Below, piece by piece: positions 34,758-46,767 of a stretch of 64,000 nucleotides of DNA. A model generated the notes under the pieces. That model was not told where the DNA came from, did not search any database, and saw only the letters and a program-made list of their open reading frames with translations. This DNA comes from Turnera subulata (lineage: Eukaryota; Streptophyta; Magnoliopsida; Malpighiales; Passifloraceae). Positions within the stretch are counted from its first letter, which is position 1, and each line of letters opens with the position of its first letter. Made by a program: the position numbers and the translations under genes. The stretch is taken from NCBI GenBank assembly GCA_028386065.3, contig JAKUCV010007537.1:1-64000 (forward strand), read 5' to 3'.

Positions 34758-34769
34758 TGGTAGCGGAGC
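34758..34769 (+). other. E4 primer binding site
   Basis: TGGTAGCGGAGC after the LTR end and three T residues. Confidence 0.7.
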
Positions 34770-35025
34770 GGGCGTTAGGTCTTGTTGGGCAGTCTTTGTG
34801 TGTTTGTTGTCCTTGTTTGCATAGTTCGCTCCATTTGTTTATTATTTTATATCATTTTAGTTAGTGCATTATGGATCCAGTCAAGGGACGCCAGCTGTCG
34901 CAGAACATTCACATATGAGGTAAATGATGTCATAAATAAGCCGAAATATAAATATTATTAATATTGCTAATATTAATATTACAAAGATAAATATTGCATT
35001 GATATTTTTTTTTAAAAAAGTACAT

Positions 35026-35709
35026 TCATCTTCTTGGAACAACGTTGACCCTGAAGCTGTTGGGGTCATTGTTGATGTTGACCGTGATTCTGTCGCTCCA
35101 CGAGAACCACATGCCACCTGCGTTGTTCTGGCCAGGAAGCTCGAACCGGTTTGCTGTAGGGAACCGGAGTGGGATGAGACCGTGATCGTCTTCTGGTTGC
35201 CATTGGGTCTCCGTGAGAAGAACTATGTTTGGCTTGTACTGGTTCTTCAGGTCCCTCAGGGTACGCGAGAACTCCTGGGAACGCCTAGCGACTCCTCTGC
35301 AGTTCCACACCAGTAGTCAGGCCTTTGGCCAAGTTGGAGGTAATCGATTCATTCTGGGCATGCTCTGGGCTATCATCGAGAGCTGGTAGTAGGTACCTTG
35401 CTCCAGGGAATGGCAAGTGGACTCTAGGTTGAACTCCTGAAGTCTTTCAGAGATGAAAAACATGACGGAGTTTGCCGAGCCGTAGAAGGAGGTCCTCAGG
35501 GTGCCATGGTCCTCTAGGAAGAACGTCTCTTCCATGGGAGTGACGAAGAACCTCGATGAGTAGAGTTCGTCGACGAAGACCAGACGAGGCATTCTGCCGA
35601 GCTCGTTCGGTAGTTCCTCCGGACGCTCGTTGATCATGCTGTAGGCCAGCCGGTTTCTTCTGACTAGGTTGGCACCTTCGACGAAGAAGACGGATGATGG
35701 AGCAGGCAT
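35026..35709 (-). pseudogene. aORF2 of E4, one nonsense codon
   Basis: 227 codons colinear with the other copies. An in-frame TGA replaces the Arg codon at position 131 (35319-35317), just before the endonuclease-like segment. The change is consistent with CGA to TGA by deamination of a methylated CpG. Otherwise the frame is open. TATAAAA lies at 35814-35808, about 100 bp upstream of the ATG. Confidence 0.75.
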
Positions 35710-36556
35710 TGTGTTTTGTTTTTTTTTTCCTGGGTTTTGAGGTTTCTTTGCCTGAGCGTTTGTTTGCTTTAAGATGTTTTTGATGATTTGCTTCTCACCG
35801 CTCCGTCTTTTATACTCTTATGGGGAGCGTGATTACTGTTTTCAATTTTCAAGATTTTGCTTTTTGAAAATTTTGCCGTTGCTTCATTTATTGCTTCGTT
35901 ACTTTATACGTTTTTCGGGCTACAAATGCCCGTGTTTTCAGCCCTTTTCCACCTTACGAATTTCTAACGCCCTGGCTACCTTGGCGTTTCTTTTCATGGT
36001 TTTACTATATTATCCTGCATCTTTTATCACATGCATCCGTGATCGTTGAGGCTAGACTGATGGGACCATACGTCGAGTAGAGCGCATGTGCGACAAGCTT
36101 ACAGCTGTTCGGACATCGTGGAGGGATACGAGACTTGACAGACGTTTTTGGCTCATGTGGAATTTGTGAACATGTGGGTACGTTTATTTCGAGGGACACA
36201 GGACGCTCTCGTGATCATCGCCTTGCGAGTTAACAGATATCTTTATCACGAGGGAATCGACGTCACCGTTAGTTGCACGTGTTACGTTTCTTGGGTTCGA
36301 GGGTGTTTACGTCCGATACGAGCACCGATCATGGAAATATGTTTTGTTTAACTTCTTTATGTTTTGATTTTGTTAAACGAGTTTTGTTTTTATTTTTTTT
36401 AAGTTTGATTTTATATCCTTATTGTTGATTTTTAATCTGCTTTGAGATGTTTTGTTTTTCTGTTTAACATAAGATTTCGTAACATAAGAGATTTTGATTT
36501 AAAAAGGAAACTTATTTTATTTATTCATAACGGTTTTACAACGGAGAAGAGGTACT

Positions 36557-36934
36557 CTATGGAGCTACATGCTTCTCTAAGTCTTTTACAAGTTTTTGGA
36601 CGTTTTTCATGTGAGGAAAGAGTTCCGCGCACGCCAGTTCTATCTGCATCACCGCCGAGCTGATCTTCTTTAGTGAGACGTTCAGCTGCGTCAAAGTCTG
36701 CTGCGGAGTGCTGCTTTCAGCAGTTGCCTTGCCCTTCCTATCCTCAGCTTCTTTGGGAGCACGCTTCTTTCGCCGTCTGCTGGAGACGACCATGTGTTCT
36801 TTCAGGCCGATGATGTTCGTCTTGAAGCGCTTCTTGGGAGGTTCTTCATCGGAGCTTGTCGGGAAGGCAGTGCCACCGATGTAGCTGTTGTTCTCGGAGT
36901 CTGAGGTAGTTCTTGATCTTAGTGGAGAGTCCAT
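36557..36934 (-). CDS. aORF1 of E4: 125-aa basic protein, antisense
   Basis: Intact. About 14 residues differ from the E1 copy. Basic clusters at residues 32-38 and 53-58 and the helical C-terminus are kept. A TATAAATA box (minus strand, 36976-36969) lies 35 bp upstream of the ATG. An AATAAATAAA-like signal follows the stop on the minus strand near 36525. Function unknown. The N-terminal third is almost invariant between E1, E2 and E4, with most differences in the middle and the C-terminal helix. Confidence 0.72.
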   Translation of the reverse strand: MDSPLRSRTTSDSENNSYIGGTAFPTSSDEEPPKKRFKTNIIGLKEHMVVSSRRRKKRAPKEAEDRKGKATAESSTPQQTLTQLNVSLKKISSAVMQIELACAELFPHMKNVQKLVKDLEKHVAP

Positions 36935-37119
36935 GGCTGAGAGTGAGTGTCTCAGTTGTAAGGTTTGGTATTTATAAGCGGAGGAGATGTCGCTTAAGGG
37001 TATAAGGGGTATCTCGCGATGAGTTTGGACACCTGGTAGTGTACCAGAAGCTTATCGTGGTAGGACCCACGGAAAGACACGGAATTTCGGGGACAAAATT
37101 CTTTTTAAGGTGGGTAGAC

Positions 37120-39566
37120 TGTAACAGCCTGGGTAAAAATTAGGTATTTTTACCAGGACTGTAAAAGTCTTTTTACCGTGATTTACCGTTGAATTAATCT
37201 TGGGTAATTAATTCAAGGTAAATCGGGCATCGACTTTTCGAACCGAGGTTTTTCCCGTGCTCGGGATTTTTCTCTGGATTTTACGGACCTAAGATGGTAT
37301 TTTTCGGGTCCCGGAATCCTCAGAAAAATCACACCAGAAAATAACTAAGGGGTAACAGTTATTTTCTGGTCCGGTTTGGACACGTCTGCATTATTGAGGT
37401 AATAATGCAGGCAACGCTTCTTTTTCCTGCTATTCGCCCGTGCCTGCTCCTGTGTCCCCGTGAACTCTTCCTTTTTCTTCTTCTGCCTTTGCCTTTACAG
37501 TTCTTAACCAGTTAAACAAAAAAAAAAGAGAAAACAAAACACACAACTCACCCTTACTCGTTACTCTCTCTCTCCTCCCCATCTTCTTCTTCCTCCTCAC
37601 CGTGCCCGCGCCGTGTCCACCCACCACCGACACCATCTGCGCGCGACACCACCGAGCCGGACCCCCTGCATCTCTTCTCCTTCCTCCTCCTCCTCCGACG
37701 CTGTGCAGGTCGCGCCGCCCGTTGCCAAGACCCGACGACGCCCGACGAAGCTGCTCCTCCCTCGCCCTTCTCCTTTGCGATCGCCACCTGCTGCTGCGGC
37801 CGTCTCCTTCCCTCACGCCACCTCTTCCTTTCGCGTCGCCTTTCCCGCCGAGTCGTCACCGCCTCGCCCTATCGTCTTCCGCCGCCGCCGCCACCAGCTC
37901 ATCAAGGTGAGCTTGAGCAGACCCGGATGTGAGGTCGCGGGTCGGGTTGACCCGAGTAGTGTGAGGTGGATCCTGGGCTGGGTGCTGGGCTTGGGCTAGG
38001 CGGGCCTGTGCAACGGGCCTGCTGCCTTGGCTGGGCCTTGCGCCTGGACCTTTGGATGGGGTGGTTGTGGTATGGGGCTGGGCTTATACTGTTTGGCCCA
38101 GTCCGTTTATATAATAAAAAAAACAAACATAATAATAATTCTGAAAAAAAACAGTTATTTTAAAAAATATATATATGTTTTATGATTATATTTTTCTAGA
38201 AATAAAATAATTACTTGACATATTATTTTAAGAAATTATGGAGTTTGGAGGAAAAAAATAATATATACTTTGGTTCTTGGAAACTAAGATGACTATGATA
38301 TGTTTTGAGAAACTATTGTAAAATTCCTTAGAAAAGATATAAACAAGTGAGAATATTTTTCTAGAATTATACGTTATTATTTTTCTAGAAAAATTATGGT
38401 AACTAACTACTCTTGGAAAACTATATACGTTATGGTAATAATCTTTTTATGAAAATATCTTGGAAAGTATAATAACTATTTTCATGGAAAATATTATGAA
38501 GGAGAGAAAGTAATATATATATTTATACATATAATTACTTTCAAGACAAATAATAGTAAATAGATAAATACTTTCAAAATATATGTGTAACAAATACTTT
38601 TATGGAAATAATTTTAGAAAGAGGCATTACCAAAGTAGTATACCTGAATAATATCCGGATATACGTATGATATAATATTTTCGGTAGAGGATAATGATAA
38701 AGGATATGAACCGGGATGGGTTTATTTCGCAGTATTGGCATCATAGCATACCGATTATGTGCATTTATGTGTATATATTGTTTTGTTGTATAGGTTCGGA
38801 TATCGGGCAGTTTCCTGAGGAGCCGGCGTCGGACCGGTCATTGTCTCCGGAGTTGAGTAATCGGCCAAGGTAATATGTGCCTGTATTACTCGGTTGTTGT
38901 GTTTGATGATTATTGCACTGTTAATTGTTGCATTTGCTGTGGTTTGATTCGGAATGTTTATCCCATTGTCTTGATTGGTTTTGGGATGTTTATCCCCGTA
39001 CGTTGGGTTTTCGGATGATTATCCTTGCGTCTTTTTGATTTAAAGTATAATGGAATTAATAATAAATTGTGATAAGGATGTTGATCCTTGGGTTTGGTTT
39101 GGGATGTCTATCCCGGTATTTCGGTTAGGGATGTTGATCCCTGTGATTTGATTTTGATGACGATAATATAAATGTCTCGTGGTAAGTAGTGGTACGACTC
39201 GATGGTTTAAGACTATTTTGTGGTTGCCTTGACCTGGGTTACTTGTGATAAGCATGTCTATGCTTGGGATGTCTATCCCGTGATTATTTTTGGGATGTCT
39301 ATCCCTGGGTTCGTATTTTTGGGATGTCGATCCCTGGGTTCTCTTGGATTTGGTCTGGCACCCGAAATATGTTGATAACCAGGTCTGACCCCTAGCTTAT
39401 CTGTGACGGGGATCGGAAAGATAAAACTGGAAAAATGGATTTTTGATTTAGTCTTTTGGTCTTGGACTGGTTTTGGGTCTTGTCTTTCGGTTTGGTGTGT
39501 TTTGGTGGTTATTGCCGTTTTCCACTTTGAGTAATTTTTAGGGTTGCATATTGATCGTCTATCCCA
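37120..39566 (+). repeat. E4 3' LTR, truncated
   Basis: Preceded by the polypurine signature AAATTCTTTTTAAGG at 37096-37110 and TGGGTAGAC. Closely matches the 5' LTR as far as the block GCATATTGATCGTCTATCC, then switches to inverted LTR sequence at about 39566. About 46 bp present near 33680 is missing near 38870. Confidence 0.85.
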
Positions 39567-41853
39567 GGTATAGACATGCTTATCACAAGTAGCCAGGTCA
39601 TGGCCACCACAAAACAGTCTTAAACCATCGAGTCGTACCACTACTTATCATGTGACAATTATATTATCATCATCAAAATCAAAACACAGGGATCAACATC
39701 CCTAACCAAAATCCCGGGATAGACATCCCAAACCAGACCAAGGATCGACATCCTTATCACCAATTATTATTTATTCCATTTTATTTTATGCCAAAAAGAC
39801 ACAAGAATAAACATCCAAAAACAACAAGGACACTGGGATAAACATCCCGAACCAAACCACAACAAATGCAACATCCAACAATGCAATAATCATCAAAACA
39901 TAATAAGCGAGTAATACAGGCACATATTGAAGGAAATCCATCCTCACCTTGGCCGATTACTCAACTCCGGAGACAATGACCGGTCCAAAGTCGGCTCCTC
40001 GGGAAACTGCCCGATATCAAAACCTATACAGCAAAACAACATGTTCACATAAATGCACATAATCGGTATACTATGATGCCAATACTGCGAAATAACCCAT
40101 CCCGGTTCATATCCTTTATTATCATCTTTTACCATAATTATCCCTTTTTCCGAAAATATATCGTATGCATATAAGGTTACAAAAATATATTTCCAAAACT
40201 ATTAAATCAAAACATTTTCATAAAATAATATACTTTTTCCAAAATAATAATTACTATAATTTTTTTTGAAATTATAACATATGTATATATATTTTCCATA
40301 ATATTTCCATAAAAATTATTATACTTTCCAAAATATAATTTCCAAGTATTATTATTTTATTTTATTTTATTTTATTTTTTTTCAAAGTGATATTATTATG
40401 TGTACACCACCATATTTATTTTCAAAACATTTCCACAGTATATATACCCCTTTTCTAAAATTTTTTTACTCTTATAATAATTTTTCAAAGGATATTCATA
40501 TACTATATAATTACATTACTTTCCCCAAAATATTTAACCAATTTCCAGAAGAATTAAGTCATAAATTTCCATGATTATTATTTACCATACACTATATATA
40601 CATATTTTTAGAAAATACATATTCCATAATATATTTATATATATTTTTCCAGTTTATTATTATTTTTTTATTTTCATTATTATTACTATTACTATATTTT
40701 TTTTATTAAAATCGGGCTGGGCCAATTCTCACAGCCCATAACCCAACCCAACATATTACTATTCCAGCCCAACATCCAGCCCACAAAATTAACCCACAAA
40801 ACCCAGCCTAAGGCCCAAGGTCAAGACCCGCGACCCAGGCGCCTTGCGGGTCGTCTTCAACAGCCGGGTCTGCTCACCTAGCAGCGGCGGGTGGCGCGAC
40901 GAACGGCGGTGCAGCGCGGCTGGCAGAGCGACGCGAGCAGGGGACGGTGAGGTGGAGGCGTGAGGTGACGGCTGCAGGCGTGCTACCCGGTCGTCGCCGG
41001 TTGTGGGCCGTCGTGCGTGGAGAGGAAAGTGAGGCGGCGGCGTACGTCCTGCAGCGACGCGCGAGGGAGCGCCGATCACGAGGTCGACGCTTGCCGTGGA
41101 GAAGGAAGGTGAGGTCAGCCTCTAGTGCACGATCGAAGTTCGTGCTTGCTCCACGAATTGTTGCTCATGGCGGTGGCGAGTTGAAGAGGTAGGAGATGCG
41201 ATCTGCAGCAGCGGTCGGCGAGTTGTTGGCTGTGGTGGCAGACGGAGGAGGAAAGAGGGAAAGAGAGGAGAGGGGAGGCGCTGGTGGTGGCGGTCTCGGG
41301 CAGTGGTGGTTCCGGTGGTGGCTCAGTCGGGTGGTGTGTTGTGTGTAGTTTAGTTGTGTTGTTTTTTTTTTTTTTAGTTTCTTTCTTCTTCTGGTTTCTT
41401 AGGTGCAGGAAAGGAACGGGTAGTTGGCAGTGAGGGGATGTAGAGAGTGAAGAAGGGTGATGCTAGGTGTGGGTGTGTTTTTGCAGGAAATGAAGGAAGT
41501 AAGAACGCAGGGTCACGGGGTGCACAGACAAAGCTCACAAGTGCACAGGTAAGTCACAGGCTGTACAGTGGGAGGCGGTCGCGTGACTCATTCACGCAGT
41601 CGTGTCCCGACCGGACCAGAAAATAACTGTAATACCCCCTTTGTTATTTTCTGGTGTGATTTTTCTGAGAATTCCGGGACTCGAAAAATACCAACTAAGG
41701 TCTGAAAAATCCACGGAAAAATCCCGAGCTTCCAAAAAAGGACGGTCGATTTACCTTGAATTAATTACCCAAGATTAATTCTTTCGGTAAATCACTGTAA
41801 AAAGACTTTTACAGTCCCGGTAAAAATACCCAATTTTTACCCGAGCTGTTACA
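39567..41853 (-). repeat. E5 3' LTR, right fragment
   Basis: Matches 47462-49800 of the 5' LTR. It resumes about 370 bp further into the LTR than the left fragment ends. It contains hairpins such as GGGAT-CAAC-ATCCC and AAGGAT-CGAC-ATCCTT (39690-39750). On the minus strand it opens TGTAACAGCTCGGG at 41853, followed rightwards by the polypurine tract. Confidence 0.8.
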
Positions 41854-42828
41854 GTCTACCCACCTTAAAAAGAATTTCGTCCCCGAAATTCCGTCTTATT
41901 CGTGGGTCCTACCACGATAAGCTTCTGGCACACTCTGCCAGGTGTCCAAACTCGACGCGAGATACCGCTAATTGTTAGTGTAATATGCCCAAAAGCCAAT
42001 CATGGATGATTATTTGTAGTCATGTATACGCATTAAGGTTATTTCAATAAGTATCGTTTATGAGATAAATGCTTGCACATACTTATAACCCTAGAATATT
42101 TCATATTCTTAAATGTCCCTAGTCGATTATTATTATGGATGGGTTATAATAATAAATTAAGACTAGCGTATGTTGAGAATTTATATGTGATATGAATTCT
42201 ACATACGGGTACAAGTTAGAGAACTTGTGGACTGGAACAACCCACATAAGAACGCTACATGGAACGTTATATGTTTGTCGATAGCGGTTCTTATATGTAT
42301 TGTCCTTAGAGCTGTGATCATCAAGGTTCCCAACATATGAGTCGTATACTTTGATATTACTCTTGGCTATTTCGTAATTGAGTAGACTTAGTGTAATCAT
42401 TTGGTATATGATAAATGTGTAGTGGGTTTTGTATGATCCAAAGGGGATTCGTCCAACCTATATAACGGATATATTATCGGATGGTTACTTGATAGAGTTG
42501 AACCGTAAATGCATGGCCATGCTCGGATAATGATATATGATATCATTGGTATCCGTTTTACGCGGTTAACTCGAGGATCAAGAAACGGAGATTGAACATA
42601 TGCGAGATTGACATATTCCATGTCTCGTGTTTAATCTTGATAATGGGACGAAGGGACGATGACATGTTACGAGGCATAGAGAATCAGTACTGATCTTGTC
42701 GTTTGGGTAGCAATGATGTGTTGCTAGACGCCGCTCTTTGCTTATAATTGTAAATGAGATTTTACAATTATTGCCGGACGTTACAAGTGCCTACAGGGTC
42801 ACACACAAAGAGCCGTTGATTCGAGAAG

Positions 42829-42910
42829 GTGGTTGAACCGTGGTTGGACCATAGTTGGACCGGTTTGTGGTTGGACCACGGTTGGACCGTGGTTGGACCG
42901 TGATTGGACC
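42829..42910. repeat. Tandem GGTTGGACCGT-like repeat in the C1 LTR
   Basis: About seven imperfect 11-12 bp units within the LTR. Confidence 0.8.
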
Positions 42911-43549
42911 AGGGTCGTTTTTGGCTGACTTGGTTCGCTAATTGACAAAATTATTGAACCAAATCAGGTGCATGTGGTGTGTATGCCATTAGTGTTAAAG
43001 TGGTAGACAAGATAAAAAGATTCCTAATCATAATGGATGGTCCATTATGTTGGCCATCATGTTGGCCATTATCTTGACCACTTTGTACACTAGTTAGGTT
43101 GGAGTAATCAGATTACTCAAGCCATCATCTTCATCACTTGAGTCTGATCTTTTGCAGAGTATTCACCCTTAAGAGAGTCTTGAGAGTGTTCTTCATTTTC
43201 AGACCAAACACCTTCTTTGAGAAAGAAGAGAAACACCACAAACACAGCTCCCGGAATCCTGCTGCTAGCACATCAGTTCGGGAGAGCTCGGGTTGGAGAT
43301 TGTGTGACGATTCCCGGCCAGCAATCACGGTTCGTGTGGATACTGTAGAGGGGCGAGGCCTTTTGTCTGGCTCTAGCTGATTTGGTTCTACAGTTGGGTG
43401 AAAGACCTCAATCGAACAAGGTATGTAAAATTGTTATTCGGTTTAGCTCCCTTCACATGGATCCACCATGTGTATCCGGTATTTCCGTTGTGCATACATG
43501 TTGTATTTTGTGCTTTTGATTGTCAATTGCATGTCCCGGGTACTTACAG

Positions 43550-43561
43550 TGGTAGCGGAGC
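43550..43561 (+). other. C1 primer binding site
   Basis: TGGTAGCGGAGC, one base after the LTR end. Identical to the PBS of the unrelated family A/B gypsy-type elements. Confidence 0.65.
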
Positions 43562-43625
43562 CTCTTGTGAAGCTCTAAACTGAATTCATGTGCATATGTG
43601 TGATATGCCATGTTAATTTGTTTGT

Positions 43626-43815
43626 TCATTTAGTATATGTGATATGCTGAACATGATAGTATATATGATATGCTAGGCTCATTTAGTATATGTGATATGC
43701 TGAGTTCGTTTTGGTGTATGTGATATGCTGAATCCGTTTGTATATAAATGTTATATTTCGAACATGCTAGTATATAAGATATGCTGAATTCATTTTGTAT
43801 AAGTGATGTGCTAAA
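43626..43815 (+). repeat. Degenerate tandem repeat TATATGTGATATGCTGA in the C1 leader
   Basis: About six units of 30-35 bp, each with GTATATGTGATATGCT or a close variant and a T-rich or ATTCGTTT spacer. Confidence 0.7.
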
Positions 43816-43989
43816 TGAATTGTGTACATGTTGATGTGTTTTTGTCAAAAGAGTTTTGACAACAAGCACTTGATTGGTATGAGATATCAATCAAGGTGTT
43901 CTTGGCAGTAAGTCGAAAGAGTTCGACTAGGAAAAACCGAGTGTCGGTTTATGTTTTGAAAGAATGTAGTTCAAGTTCCGCAGGCCCAG

Positions 43990-44612
43990 AACATCGATGT
44001 TGGTAGGACTAACATCGATGTTCATGTGTTGATTAGGCTTTGCCGAGCCGAATTAACATCGATGTTTTGTGGACAACATCGATGTTCTAAGTAGGCTGGT
44101 ATTGGCCGAATCAAAATAACATCGATGTTGAGTTATCAACATCGATGTTGCCATGAAGAGGCCTTGGCAGAACTCACAAAACATCGATGTTTAAGAGTTG
44201 AACATCTATGTTATTTGAGCTCGACCAAATTTGTTTGAGTTCCAGAGCTCCAACAACATCGATGTTTAAGTGTCAACATCGATGTTCTTGAGTTCTAGAA
44301 CCCAAACATCGATGTTTAAATGTTAGACATCGATGTTAAAATGCTACTGCCAAAACTTGAACTTTTCAGAATCTCAACAACATCGCTGTTTTAAAGTGCA
44401 ACATCGATGTTATTGAGCTACTGCCAAAAGGTTTGGAGTTCAAGTTACTCACAACATCGATGTTGTAATGACCAACATCGATGTTATGGAGCTACTGCCG
44501 AAATTGTTTGGAGCTCGAATTCTCATAACATCGATGTTGTATTGTCCAACATCGATGTTATTGAGCTACTGCCAAATAGTTTGGAGTTCAAGTTACTCAA
44601 AACATCGATGTT
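43990..44612. repeat. Array of 19 copies of the palindrome AACATCGATGTT in the C1 leader
   Basis: Starts at 43990, 44011, 44055, 44075, 44118, 44138, 44180, 44201, 44255, 44275, 44305, 44326, 44379, 44400, 44453, 44474, 44527, 44548 and 44601. Fifteen are perfect or extended; 44201, 44326 and 44379 carry one changed base. Within a pair the spacing is 20-21 bp. Between pairs it is 30-54 bp, settling to 53 bp on the right, where the spacer reads GAGCTACTGCCAAA..TTTGGAGTTCAAGTTACTC. Confidence 0.88.
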
Positions 44613-44853
44613 GAAATGTTGCCGTGCTACCTCTGCGTAGCGACTTATATTGCATATGATGCATTGTTATTGTATATGAGATATATAATTTGTGAATTAC
44701 ATGCATGACATGTATGAATACAATTGTTGACAAGTATTAATCATTGCTTAGATCAACATTTGGTAGGTTTTGCCAAAGCAAGGTACCAATGTTTATCCTA
44801 GTAAGATGTGATGGCATAATTGTTATGCATGGAAAAAATTGTTGATATAACTG

Positions 44854-44952
44854 GCGGTGATGCAGATAGAACTGGCGTGCGCGGAGCTCTTCCCTCACAT
44901 GAAAAACGTCCAAAAACTTGTAAAAGATCTAGAGAAGCATTTAATTCAATAG
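44854..44952 (+). pseudogene. aORF1 remnant of E5 (last 33 codons)
   Basis: Only the C-terminal helical part survives, from the Ala-Val-Met-Gln block on. The end is altered (HLIQ before the stop). The 5' part, TATA box included, was lost when C1 inserted. Confidence 0.75.
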
Positions 44953-45179
44953 AGTACCTCTTCTCTGTATTGTAAAACCGTTATAAATTAAATAAAATAA
45001 GTTTTCTTTTTAAATCAAAATCTCTTATGTTCCGAAATCTTATGTTAAACAGAAAATCAAAACACCTCAAAGCAAATCAAAAATCAACAATAAGAATATA
45101 AAATCAAACATAATGACGTTAAAAACAAAACTTGTTGAACAAAACCAAAACATAGAGAAGTTAAAACAAAACATGTTTT

Positions 45180-45720
45180 CATGTTCGGCGCTCTAGATCA
45201 GTCGTAACATCCTCGATCCCGAGAAACGTAAGACGCACAGCTAACGGTGACGTCGGTTTCTCTCGTGAAAAAGATATCCGCTAACTCGCAAGGCGATGAG
45301 CACGAGCACGTCCTGTGTCCCTTGAAAGAAACGTACCCACTTGTTCACAAATTCTGCATGAGCCAAAAACGTCTGTCAAGTCTCGTATCTTTCCACGATG
45401 TCCGAACAGGTGTAAGTTTGTCGTACATGCGCTCTACTCGAGGTGTGGTCCCATCCATCTAGCCACAACGATCACGAATGCATGTGATAAAAGATGTAGA
45501 AAAGAGTCTTAAAGAGAATAAAACAAAGTAGCCAAGGAGATAGAAAATCGTAAGATGGGAAGGAGCTGAAAAACACTGGCACTTGTAGCCCGAAAAACGT
45601 ATAAAGTAATGAAGCAATAAATGAAGCAACGACAAAATTTTCAAAAAGCAAAATCTTGAAGATCAAAAACGGTAATCACGCTCCCCATAAGAGTATAAAA
45701 GATGGTGTGGTGAGATGTAA
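45180..45720 (+). promoter_or_regulatory. Conserved inter-ORF region and aORF2 promoter of E5
   Basis: Aligns with the same region of E1, E2 and E4. It holds a TGACGTCGG motif near 45250 and AGTATAAAAG near 45694, about 115 bp before the aORF2 start. Short open frames here are not conserved between copies. Confidence 0.45.
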
Positions 45721-45809
45721 ATCATCAAAAGCATTTTAAAGCAAACAAACGCTCAGGCAAAGAAACCTCAAAACTCAGAAAAACAAAACACCAACACGTC
45801 CAAAGCACA

Positions 45810-46493
45810 ATGCCTGCTCCATAATCCGTCTTCTTCGTCGAAGGTGCCAACCTAGGCAGAAGAAACCGACTAGCCTACAGCATGACCAACAAGCATCCAT
45901 AGGAATTACCGAACGAGCTCGGCAGAATGCCCCGTCTGATCTTCGTCGACGAACTCTACTCATCGAGGTTCTTCGTCACTCCCATGGAAGAGACGTTCTT
46001 CCTAGAGGACCAAAGAACCCTGAGGACCTCCTTCTACGGCTCGGCCAACTCCGTCATGTTTTTCATTTCTGAAAGACTTCAGGAGTTCAACCTAGAGTCC
46101 ACTTGCCATTTCCTGGAGCAAGGTACCTACTATCAGCTCTCCATGACTGCCCAAAGCATGCCCAGAATGAATCGATTACCTCCAACTTGGCCAAAGGCCC
46201 GGCTACTGGTGTGGAACTGCAGAGGAGTCGCTAGGCGTTCCCAGGAGTTCTCGCGTGCCCTGAGGGACCTGAAGAACCAGTACAAGCCAAACATGGTTCT
46301 TCTCACGGAGACCCAATGGCAGCCTGAAGATGATCACGGTCTCATCCCACTCCGGTTCCCTCAAGCAAACCGGTTCGAGCTTCCTGGCCAGAACAACACA
46401 GGCGGCATGTGGTTCTCGTGGAGCGACAACATCACGGTCAACATCAACAATGACCCCAACAGCTTCAGGGTCAACGTCGTTCCAAGGCGATGA
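45810..46493 (+). pseudogene. aORF2 of E5, N-terminal nonsense codons
   Basis: Colinear over the full 684 bp. TAA at codon 5 and TAG at codon 31 disrupt the start. From the Met at 45927 the frame is open to the normal end at 46493, so the whole endonuclease-like segment is undamaged. Antisense to E5. Confidence 0.75.
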
Positions 46494-46752
46494 ATGTATT
46501 TTTATTATTTTCTATAAAATATCAATGTAATATTTATGTTTGTAATATTAATATTAGCAATATTAATAATATTTATATTTCCGCTTATTTATGGCATCAT
46601 TTACCTCTTATATGAATGTTCTGCGACAGTTGGCGTCCCTTGACTGGATCCATAATGCACTAACTAAATGATATAAAATAATAAACAAATGGAGCGAACT
46701 ATGCAAACAAGGACAACAAACACACAAAGACTTCCCAACAAGACTAACGCCC

Positions 46753-46764
46753 GCTCCGCTACCA
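46753..46764 (-). other. E5 primer binding site
   Basis: TGGTAGCGGAGC on the minus strand, next to the LTR end at 46768. Confidence 0.7.
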
Positions 46765-46767
46765 AAA

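Larger units (their letters stand above)
32010..39566 (+). mobile_element. E4: non-autonomous family A element, right end deleted
   Basis: 5' LTR 32010-34754, internal region 34755-37119, 3' LTR 37120-39566. It inserted in the E5 3' LTR after GCCTG (32005-32009). The other target copy is lost with the last 360 bp or so of the 3' LTR. No gag-pol. It carries aORF1 intact and aORF2 with one nonsense codon, both antisense. The LTRs are about 2.75 kb, shorter than in E1. Confidence 0.85.
41973..44852 (+). mobile_element. C1: truncated Ty1/copia-like element (LTR plus leader only)
   Basis: LTR 41973-43548 opens TGTTAGTGTAATATGCCC and closes GGGTACTTACA. PBS TGGTAGCGGAGC at 43550-43561. A leader of about 1.29 kb follows, ending abruptly in E5 aORF1 sequence at about 44853. 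No gag, pol or second LTR. The ATATGCCC..AAGCCAATCA opening resembles Angela/SIRE-type copia LTRs of plants; the lineage is a guess. About 350 bp of E5, covering the aORF1 promoter and first two thirds, is missing at the insertion. Confidence 0.65.

Noticed and set aside
43990..44612. CRISPR-like array
   Set aside because: Repeats are 12-bp palindromes with spacers of two size classes that resemble each other, in plant retrotransposon DNA. Not CRISPR.
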